Below the pieces are notes generated by a model. That model did not search any database, was not told the DNA's origin, and worked only from the letters and a program-made list of their open reading frames with translations. This document shows, piece by piece, positions 1-4,600 of a stretch of 5,191 nt of DNA. The stretch is from assembly GCA_002405555.1 (NCBI GenBank), contig DHMA01000210.1, positions 11,755-16,945 of the forward strand, read 5' to 3'. The DNA comes from Opitutia bacterium UBA4654 (GTDB lineage Bacteria; Verrucomicrobiota; Verrucomicrobiia; Opitutales; Intestinicryptomonadaceae). Each line of letters opens with the position of its first letter. Within the stretch, counting starts at the first letter, position 1. A program made the position numbers and the translations under genes.

Positions 1-497
1 TCGCGCGGGTGCGGCGCAAAGACGACGGCGGGCTTTTCCCTTTCGATTAGCGCGGCGACTTTGCCGACGCATTCCACCCAGTATTCAGGCTCGCCCGAAC
101 GCGTCTTTTTTGTGATGCGCTCGAAGCCGAGCACCGACATTCCCCAGCCGAGGAAGTCGCAGGCGTCGGCAAGCTCCGCCTTGCGCGGTTTCTGCCGCGC
201 CCTGTTCGAGCCGAGCGTTATCGCGGCGTCGATTACGTCGAAGCCGCATTCGGTCATGAAGCGCAGTGGCAGGGAGTTCATGCACTCGTCGTCGGGGTGC
301 GGGGCGAAGATGAGGACGGTCGGTTTCAGACCGATTTTCGAAAGTTTTGCGGCAAGGCGTTTGCGCTCGTCCAAGTCGGTTTTGACAAAGTCGGAAAGGC
401 GTTTTCCGCCGAACGCCGCGGATTTGCCCGTCTTTACGAGCTTTGCGGACTCGACGTTTTGGCGCACATTTTTTATAAACTCGAAATACGTTTTCAT
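1..497 (-). CDS. PIG-L/LmbE-family deacetylase, N-terminal part (cut by the window edge)
   Basis: This gene enters from the left edge. Its first 165 codons read from ATG at 497, and the C-terminus lies outside the window. The family is zinc-dependent and removes N-acetyl groups from GlcNAc-type sugars (MshB, BshB, PIG-L); the substrate here cannot be told. The signature APHPDDE sits at residues 65-71. By family analogy H67 and D70 bind zinc and D69 is the catalytic base. A family-like helix follows (LGSNRARQKPRKAELADACDFLG, about residues 95-117), then KPAVVFAPHPR at 155-165, where the second His-rich motif begins. The third zinc ligand would be beyond the edge. About 57 residues precede the first motif, many charged, with no signal peptide; in many family members that motif is close to the N-terminus. 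No clear Shine-Dalgarno sequence precedes the ATG, only GGA three bases upstream. An ATG at 510 is out of frame. The family call is firm; the function is open. Confidence -1.
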   Translation of the reverse strand, partial: MKTYFEFIKNVRQNVESAKLVKTGKSAAFGGKRLSDFVKTDLDERKRLAAKLSKIGLKPTVLIFAPHPDDECMNSLPLRFMTECGFDVIDAAITLGSNRARQKPRKAELADACDFLGWGMSVLGFERITKKTRSGEPEYWVECVGKVAALIEREKPAVVFAPHPR

Positions 498-578
498 TGT
501 TCCGAAACATAGGCGCGAGCTTTTCGGTATTCAATTTAAAAAACCGCGCACTTGCGCGAATATCAAAATAGTTAAAAG

Positions 579-610
579 TGCGGCGTTTTGTGTGCAAACA
601 GCGCGCCGCA
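579..610. repeat. Inverted repeat TGCGGCG/CGCCGCA
   Basis: Seven-base arms at 579-585 and 604-610 are separated by 18 bases. AAAA (574-577) lies just outside the left arm and TTTT (611-614) outside the right, so the outer structure resembles a weak bidirectional terminator with a large loop. It lies about 80 bases upstream of the deacetylase start, so it could be in that gene's leader or promoter region. The role is unknown. Confidence -1.
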
Positions 611-624
611 TTTTACAATCGCCG

Positions 625-638
625 CTCCGACGTCGGAG
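625..638. repeat. Perfect 14-base palindrome CTCCGACGTCGGAG
   Basis: The sequence equals its own reverse complement with no spacer, which is the shape of a binding site for a dimeric regulator. It lies about 130 bases upstream of the deacetylase start codon. One such palindrome in a GC-rich window of this size could also arise by chance, so an operator role is only a possibility. Confidence -1.
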
Positions 639-834
639 AAATTCGGCGGCGGGCTTTGCAATCTCCGCCTAATGCGGAAAGAGCGGCGGGCGAAAATCCG
701 CGCCCAACTACGCGCCCGACACGCGCCGAGAACAAAACGGCGTTTTGCATAGGCGCAAAAAAAAAAACGCCCAAGCCCTCCGGCAAAACGGCAACACCCG
801 CGCGGGATTTATGCGCGTGCGAGCATTTAGGCAC

Positions 835-864
835 AAAAAAAGCCGCCCGATTGGGCGGCCTTTT
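835..864 (-). terminator. Intrinsic terminator of the outer-membrane protein gene
   Basis: Arms GCCGCCC (842-848) and GGGCGGC (853-859) form a perfect seven-pair GC stem with a four-base loop. On the minus strand the stem is followed by seven T (841-835). It begins 15 bases after the TAA stop at 879-881. TTTT at 861-864 lies on the other side, but no plus-strand gene arrives here, so termination of the minus-strand gene is the clear role. Confidence -1.
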
Positions 865-878
865 CAAAGTGTTTTAGA

Positions 879-1664
879 TTATCTGTTGAAACCGATTTTG
901 AATTTCAGACCGATGATGTCGCCGTGTCTGTAATTCGCTTCAACAGGGTCGCCGTTGCCGTCCATGTATGTGTCGGTATAGCCGAAGTTGTGCGTCCAGA
1001 AAGCCGAGAAGCAGAACTGTTCAGTGAACCAGTATGCGAGTTCCGCCGTTACGACTTGGTAGCACGCCTTGCCCGATTCCGCATTGCCCCTCCACTGCCA
1101 TGTGGGAGTGAACGAGAGCTGGTCGAGAATTACGAATTCGACGCCGCCGCCTACGCCGTAGATGAAGTAGTTGGAAGAGCCGTCCGTACCCGTGGACTGG
1201 TCGGAGGAAACGTCGTTCCACGCGTAGCCCGCGTATGCGATACCGAAGGGCTTGATTGCTTTGAGCGCGGGAAGCTTTGTTTCGATGTTGAGATAGGGGG
1301 TGAGACCTACGCCGACGGAATAGGTGTTCGACGCTACGCCGCTGAGGTCGTCGTTAACCGTGAACTTGCCGGAATAGTCGTAATTAAAGAATGCGTTGGC
1401 GTCCACGCCCGCCCATTTGATGTCGCGGAAAGCGTTTACGCCGGGTTTGAATACGGGGGCATTGATGACGGCTTCGCCGTACCCGCCGGTGGGGTCGAGT
1501 TTATTGCCGTCAGCCTTGACTTTCGCCATGTTAACGCCGCCGCCGAAGCTTACGTACATGCGTCCGAGGTTGCCGGTATTTTCGCTTTTCTTAGTCCACG
1601 CAAATGCGGAAGCAGCCGCAAGGATAAGGGATACAGAGATGAGGGTGAATTTTTTCATATTCAT
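879..1664 (-). CDS. Small outer-membrane beta-barrel protein
   Basis: The product is a predicted outer-membrane protein of 261 residues, or 259 if the second ATG at 1658 is used. The N-terminus MNMKKFTLISVSLILAAASAFA is a Sec signal peptide with a likely cut after AFA, before W23. The mature part is rich in Gly and aromatic residues and alternates polar and apolar residues in stretches such as RMYVSFGGGV (35-44), WAGVDANAFFNYDY (84-97), NTYSVGVGLTPYLNI (113-127), NYFIYGVGGGVEFVIL (165-180), VVTAELAYWF (204-213), FCFSAFWTHNFGY (217-229) and IIGLKFKIGF (250-259). This suits an OmpA-like or porin-like barrel of about 8-10 strands. I recognise no named family and no OmpA peptidoglycan domain. C201 and C218 could form a disulfide. 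The frame stays open up to 1763, but that extension lacks a signal peptide at its start and would run through the likely promoter. Confidence -1.
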   Translation of the reverse strand: MNMKKFTLISVSLILAAASAFAWTKKSENTGNLGRMYVSFGGGVNMAKVKADGNKLDPTGGYGEAVINAPVFKPGVNAFRDIKWAGVDANAFFNYDYSGKFTVNDDLSGVASNTYSVGVGLTPYLNIETKLPALKAIKPFGIAYAGYAWNDVSSDQSTGTDGSSNYFIYGVGGGVEFVILDQLSFTPTWQWRGNAESGKACYQVVTAELAYWFTEQFCFSAFWTHNFGYTDTYMDGNGDPVEANYRHGDIIGLKFKIGFNR

Positions 1665-1677
1665 AAATTTGAAAGTT

Positions 1678-1705
1678 ATCCTAATCGCGCTTTTGCAAAT
1701 GTAAA
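1678..1705 (-). promoter_or_regulatory. Candidate promoter for the outer-membrane protein gene
   Basis: On the minus strand TTTACA (1705-1700) and TAGGAT (1683-1678) are separated by 16 bases. They match the sigma-70 consensus at 5/6 and 4/6. Transcription would start near 1671, leaving about seven bases before ATG 1664. An overlapping alternative is TACATTTG (1703-1696), which fits the Bacteroidetes -7 pattern TAnnTTTG and would give a leader of roughly 25 bases. I did not find a -33 TTTG at the usual distance for that option. Confidence -1.
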
Positions 1706-1767
1706 GCTTTTTTAAAACAAAAATGAGTCCGCCGCGCGTCGGGCGTAAGTAAAGGCGGGACATCTAC

Positions 1768-1795
1768 TTGACTTTTTGCGGGGAATGCCGATACT
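1768..1795 (+). promoter_or_regulatory. Candidate promoter for the yqhD-like gene
   Basis: TTGACT (1768-1773, 5/6 to the -35 consensus) and GATACT (1790-1795, 4/6 to the -10 consensus) are 16 bases apart. The start point would fall near 1802, about three bases before the ATG, so the mRNA would be almost leaderless. A TACTTT at 1792-1797 is a weaker -10 with an 18-base spacer. This is consensus matching only. Confidence -1.
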
Positions 1796-1804
1796 TTTCA
1801 AATT

Positions 1805-2959
1805 ATGAACTCTTTTATATTATACAACCCCACTAAGCTCGTTTTCGGAGTCGGCGAGACTTCGAAGCTGGCGCAGCTCGTTCCCGCAAAGGCGCGGGTG
1901 CTCCTCGTTTACGGCGGCGGAAGCGTCAAGAAAAACGGCTCGTACGACCAGACGGTCGCGGCTCTCGGCAAAAGGAAAGTCGTGGAATTTTCGGGAATAG
2001 AGGCGAACCCCGAATACGAAACATGCCTCAAAGCGGTCGAAGTCGCGCGGAAAAACAAGCTCGACTTCGTGCTGGCTCTCGGCGGCGGAAGCGTGATAGA
2101 CGCATGCAAATTCATCGCCGCAGCCGTGCCCTTCAAGGGCAAAAACCCGTGGAGCATTCTGACGTCGTACGGAAGCAACGTAAAAGAGGCTCTCCCGCTG
2201 GGAACGGTGCTCACAATCCCCGCGACAGGCTCGGAAATGAACCCGAACGCCGTCATCAGCCGCAGGGCTACCTCCGAAAAGCTCGCCTTTGCGAGCGACC
2301 TCGTATTCCCCGTATTCTCGGTGCTCGACCCCACTTTCACGCTCACCCTCCCCGACAGGCAGATTTCGAACGGCGTAGTGGACGCTTTCGTGCACGTCAT
2401 GGAGCAGTACTGCACGCGCCCCTCCGACGCCCCCATTCAGGACGGATTCTCCGAAACCATTTTGCGCACGCTCGTGGCGGAAGGCCCGAAAGCCCTCAAA
2501 AAGAGGGACGACATCGCAGTGCGCGCAAACATCATGTTCTCGGCGACAATGGCGTTGAACAAGCTCATCTGCGTGGGCGTTCCCGAAGACTGGGCGACGC
2601 ACCTTATCGGGCACGAAATCACCGCGCTTTACGGAATAGACCACGCGCAGTCGCTGGCGATAGTCATGCCGAAACTGCTCTCGTACAAGCGGGCGGCAAA
2701 GGGCGATAAAATCGTACAGCTCGGCAGAAACGTGTTCGGAATTTCGGAAAAATCGAAAAAGGCGGCAATCGACAAGACGATTGAGGCGGTCGTAAAATTC
2801 TTCAAGAAGATGAAAATCGGAACGGAATTTGCCGACTACAAAATCGACGCAAGCCTTGCCCCCGCAAAAGTCGCAGCAAACGTCGCAAAGCACTTCACCG
2901 CGCTCGGCGAAAACGCCGACATCACGCCCGCCGACGTCGAGAAGCTCCTGAAACTCTAA
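1805..2959 (+). CDS. yqhD: NADPH-dependent iron-type alcohol dehydrogenase / aldehyde reductase (YqhD/BdhA type)
   Basis: This group III metal-dependent alcohol dehydrogenase has 384 residues, close to the 387 of E. coli YqhD, and aligns along its whole length from memory. Such enzymes reduce aldehydes (butanal, acrolein, malondialdehyde, methylglyoxal-type substrates) to alcohols with NADPH in the cytoplasm. The N-terminal nucleotide domain has YGGGSVKK at 36-43, where GGGS in YqhD contacts the NADPH 2'-phosphate, and LGGGSVID at 92-99. PATGSE follows at 139-144. The metal ligands match YqhD one for one: D193 and H197 in NGVVDAFVHVMEQY, then H266 and H280 in the C-terminal helical domain; H270 is also conserved. 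The ATG at 1805 matches the start of YqhD (MN-F---PT). No Shine-Dalgarno sequence is visible. The gene stands alone, diverges from the barrel gene and has its own terminator. The physiological substrate is not determined by sequence; a fermentation role (butanol dehydrogenase) is the main alternative to aldehyde detoxification. Confidence -1.
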   Translation: MNSFILYNPTKLVFGVGETSKLAQLVPAKARVLLVYGGGSVKKNGSYDQTVAALGKRKVVEFSGIEANPEYETCLKAVEVARKNKLDFVLALGGGSVIDACKFIAAAVPFKGKNPWSILTSYGSNVKEALPLGTVLTIPATGSEMNPNAVISRRATSEKLAFASDLVFPVFSVLDPTFTLTLPDRQISNGVVDAFVHVMEQYCTRPSDAPIQDGFSETILRTLVAEGPKALKKRDDIAVRANIMFSATMALNKLICVGVPEDWATHLIGHEITALYGIDHAQSLAIVMPKLLSYKRAAKGDKIVQLGRNVFGISEKSKKAAIDKTIEAVVKFFKKMKIGTEFADYKIDASLAPAKVAANVAKHFTALGENADITPADVEKLLKL

Positions 2960-2982
2960 GCTCCCTCCGACAGGCAAAACGC

Positions 2983-3017
2983 AAAACGCCCCGCGACAAA
3001 ACGTCGGGGCGTTTTTT
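2983..3017 (+). terminator. Intrinsic terminator of the yqhD-like gene
   Basis: AAAACGCCCCG (2983-2993) pairs with CGGGGCGTTTT (3005-3015), the loop being 2994-3004. A run of six T (3012-3017) follows on the plus strand. The structure starts about 24 bases after the TAA stop at 2957-2959. The opposite side carries only AAAA, so activity on the minus strand would be weaker. Confidence -1.
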
Positions 3018-3115
3018 GCGTCCGCCGCCGCCGAAGCAAACGCCAAGACGCATTGGGGCGGCGCGTTCGGAACGGGCGCGTTCTGGAAAAGCCGTGCCGT
3101 TGTCCGTACGGGCGC
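3018..3115. other. Spacer between two terminators of converging genes
   Basis: I see no gene here. The only pattern is an imperfect direct repeat, GCGCGTTCGGAA at 3061-3072 and GCGCGTTCTGGAA at 3076-3088, 15 bases apart. Its meaning is unknown, and it could be chance in GC-rich DNA. Confidence -1.
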
Positions 3116-3154
3116 AAAAAAATCGGGCGGCGCGTTAAACGCCTCCCGATTTTT
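3116..3154 (-). terminator. Bidirectional terminator closing the sod-hdeD unit
   Basis: AAAAATCGGG (3118-3127) pairs with CCCGATTTTT (3145-3154). GGCG (3129-3132) pairs with CGCC (3140-3143) inside it, with one C/T mismatch and a seven-base loop. On the minus strand the stem runs into seven T (3122-3116), ending the hdeD transcript. On the plus strand five T (3150-3154) follow, so it can also back up the yqhD terminator. A further small hairpin, GCGAAGC/GCTTCGC (3155-3161 and 3174-3180), lies between it and the hdeD stop. Confidence -1.
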
Positions 3155-3190
3155 GCGAAGCGCAATATTCTTTGCTTCGCCGAACGAATC

Positions 3191-3709
3191 CTATTGTTTT
3201 GACTCGCAGTGTTTGCAAATCGGGGTTTTGTTCGGGCTTCCCATGAAGCCGAAAATCCCCCTGAACACGAGGTCGATTCCCACGAGCACGCCCAAAAACC
3301 ACAGGGCGTCGGAAATGTTTGCAAGCACAAGCACGCCGAGCACAAGGCTAATCACCGCGTTGAACAGCGCGACCGCCGAATTTTGCGCCGCGCACCAGTA
3401 CACCAGCATCAGCACGCCCTCGGCGAAAAACACAGCCCCCAGCGCGAACGCCACGGCGACTATTCCGAGCGCGGGGAACATCAGCATGCACGCGCCGCCG
3501 ACCGCGTATATCGCCGCAAGCAGCAGGCAGAGAAGCCCGCGCCAGAATCCGCCCGACGACGGAATGCCCGCAAGCGCAAAGAACGCCCCGCACAGCATCG
3601 CCGCCCCCACTATGATTTCGACCGAAAACGAGCTTGCCAGCGGATAGCAAATGCACAACGCGCCAAGTATCACATAAAGAACGTTCCATATTTTCGCCCG
3701 ATTGCTCAT
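3191..3709 (-). CDS. HdeD-family (DUF308) six-helix membrane protein
   Basis: The product has 172 residues and is an inner-membrane protein of the HdeD/DUF308 family. E. coli HdeD acts in acid resistance at high cell density; the biochemical activity of the family is not established. Six hydrophobic helices fall at about 6-27, 29-50, 57-79, 81-105, 110-132 and 134-156, as three paired repeats with the family's Gly-rich turns and a Pro after helices 1 and 3 (CYP, MFP). The tail after helix 6 is polar and ends TPICKHCESKQ with a CxxC pair at 165-168, which I do not know as a family feature. The ATG at 3709 overlaps the SOD stop as ATGA and has an SD-like AAGGTGGT (3723-3716) six bases upstream, so it is preferred over the ATG at 3730. 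It is co-transcribed with SOD and probably translationally coupled to it. Confidence -1.
   Translation of the reverse strand: MSNRAKIWNVLYVILGALCICYPLASSFSVEIIVGAAMLCGAFFALAGIPSSGGFWRGLLCLLLAAIYAVGGACMLMFPALGIVAVAFALGAVFFAEGVLMLVYWCAAQNSAVALFNAVISLVLGVLVLANISDALWFLGVLVGIDLVFRGIFGFMGSPNKTPICKHCESKQ
3706..3709 (-). promoter_or_regulatory. ATGA stop/start overlap joining sod and hdeD
   Basis: The hdeD ATG (3709-3707) and the SOD TGA (3708-3706) share four bases. An SD-like AAGGTGGT at 3723-3716 lies inside the last SOD codons. This arrangement typically allows ribosomes ending one gene to begin the next. It fixes the hdeD start and shows the two genes form one operon. Confidence -1.
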
Positions 3710-4461
3710 GACTTTACCACCTTTCCGCATTTGGAGATTTTGTCGAAACGCTCGCTCACGCGCTTCCAGTTAATCAGATTCCAGAGGGCTTCAATGTAGT
3801 CGGCGCGGCGGTTCCGGTATTTAATATAGTAGGCGTGCTCCCAAACGTCGAAGCAGAGAATGGGCTTCATGCCGCACGGCGCGACGTCCTTGCCCATGAC
3901 GGGCGAATCCTGATTCGCCGTCGCGTAGATTTTGAGCTTGCCGTCGGGAAGCACACCGAGCCACGCCCAGCCGCTGCCGAACTGCCCCATCGCCGCCGCG
4001 GTCATCGTCTTCTGGAAATTCTCGAAAGACCCGAACGAATCCTTGATTGCGCAGAGAAGCTCGTCCGACGGGTGGGTCTTCTGCGGAGACAGCCCGCGCC
4101 AGTAAAATTCGTGGTTCGCGACTCCCCCGCCGTTGTTGCGCACTGCCGCGCGAATGGACACGGGAACGGCGTCGAGCTTCGAAATCAGCTCGCAGACCGA
4201 ACCGTCGAACTTGAACGAAGGCTCCGACGCGAGCGCGGCGTTGAGCTTTTCGACGTACGCCGCCTGATGCTTTCCGTGGTGGAGCGCGACGGTTTCGGCG
4301 TCAATCCACGGTTCGAGGGCGTTTTCCGGATATTCCAGAGGGGTAAGGGTATATTTCATTGTCTTGTCTTCATTTTGATTGTTTTCCGCCCCGAACGACG
4401 CAAACGCGAAAATTACTGACGCGAGCGCAATCGACGGATATTTTGCAAACGGAAGTTTCAT
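3706..4461 (-). CDS. sodA: Fe/Mn-family superoxide dismutase with N-terminal signal peptide
   Basis: The enzyme turns superoxide into hydrogen peroxide and oxygen. The protein has 251 residues from ATG 4461, and the catalytic domain starts at M35 (217 residues, near the usual 200). Numbered from M35, the metal ligands are H27 (LHHGKHQAAY), H83 (ANHEFYW), and D171 and H175 (DVWEHAYY). GSGWAWLG is at 128-135. G79 in NNGGGVANH and Q150 in TANQDSP match Gly77/Gln146 of E. coli MnSOD rather than Gln69/Ala141 of FeSOD. This points to manganese or mixed use, but sequence alone does not settle the metal. The first 25 residues (K2, K7, then IALASVIFAFASFGA) look like a Sec signal peptide cut after AFA (21) or GA (25). 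Export to the periplasm is therefore likely, unless translation starts at M35 (ATG 4359) to give a cytoplasmic form. Neither start has a clear Shine-Dalgarno sequence. A GTG at 4470 is in frame but not needed. Confidence -1.
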   Translation of the reverse strand: MKLPFAKYPSIALASVIFAFASFGAENNQNEDKTMKYTLTPLEYPENALEPWIDAETVALHHGKHQAAYVEKLNAALASEPSFKFDGSVCELISKLDAVPVSIRAAVRNNGGGVANHEFYWRGLSPQKTHPSDELLCAIKDSFGSFENFQKTMTAAAMGQFGSGWAWLGVLPDGKLKIYATANQDSPVMGKDVAPCGMKPILCFDVWEHAYYIKYRNRRADYIEALWNLINWKRVSERFDKISKCGKVVKS

Positions 4462-4508
4462 GTAAAACACATCGGACGCATTGCCGAAAAATAAAGCCGC
4501 CCTCCGCG

Positions 4509-4533
4509 GGCGCGTTCCGCTTTCCGACGCGCC
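4509..4533. repeat. Inverted repeat GGCGCGT/ACGCGCC in the sod-lepA spacer
   Basis: Seven-base arms at 4509-4515 and 4527-4533 flank an 11-base loop in the 139-base divergent spacer (4462-4600). No T run follows on either strand, so a terminator is unlikely. It could be a regulator site or part of a leader; chance is also possible. I found no convincing promoter in this spacer for either gene. Confidence -1.
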
Positions 4534-4600
4534 GCCGCGTTAAAAAGTGCTTGCTAAGGGGACGGAAATTTAAGATTGTGGAAAGCATTAGCGTATACAG

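Larger units (their letters stand above)
498..834. other. Gene-free stretch with short inverted repeats and an A11 tract
   Basis: I see no convincing gene here. The open frames lack family features and overlap on both strands. The stretch must hold the promoter of the deacetylase gene, but I could not choose one. Visible structure: CGCGC/GCGCG at 545-549 and 554-558; TGCGGCG/CGCCGCA at 579-585 and 604-610, flanked by A and T runs; a perfect 14-base palindrome at 625-638; TCCGC/GCGGA at 664-668 and 674-678; a palindrome centred on one base at 733-747; eleven consecutive A at 757-767 between GGCG and CGCC; and CCCGCGCGGG at 797-806. In GC-rich DNA several of these are expected by chance. A small RNA is possible, but I recognise none: I found no SRP, RNase P or tRNA signature. 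Confidence -1.

Noticed and set aside
532..567. Possible deacetylase promoter with TTGATA as -35 on the minus strand
   Set aside because: At a normal 17-base spacing the -10 would be a plain T run. The better AT-rich box is 20-21 bases away.
85..597. Minus-strand frame of 170 codons overlapping the deacetylase in another frame
   Set aside because: It is Arg-rich and has no motif, while the overlapping frame carries APHPDDE and FAPHP.
924..1715. Plus-strand open frame of 263 codons opposite the barrel gene
   Set aside because: It is antisense to a gene with a clear signal peptide and strand pattern, and shows no recognisable domain.
1665..1763. Longer start for the barrel protein at 1763
   Set aside because: The extra 33 residues would bury the signal peptide and cross the most likely promoter.
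1820..3046. Open frame of about 408 codons opposite the yqhD-like gene
   Set aside because: It mirrors a strongly conserved gene on the other strand, is rich in Arg, Cys and His without any domain, and runs through the yqhD terminator. Long antisense frames are expected in DNA of this codon bias.
2956..3345. Minus-strand frame of 129 codons across the terminators
   Set aside because: It runs through two hairpin terminators and out of frame through hdeD, and its composition is not protein-like.
4551..4576. Possible lepA promoter TTGCTA...TAAGAT
   Set aside because: The spacer is only 14 bases and both boxes match at 4/6, too weak to annotate.
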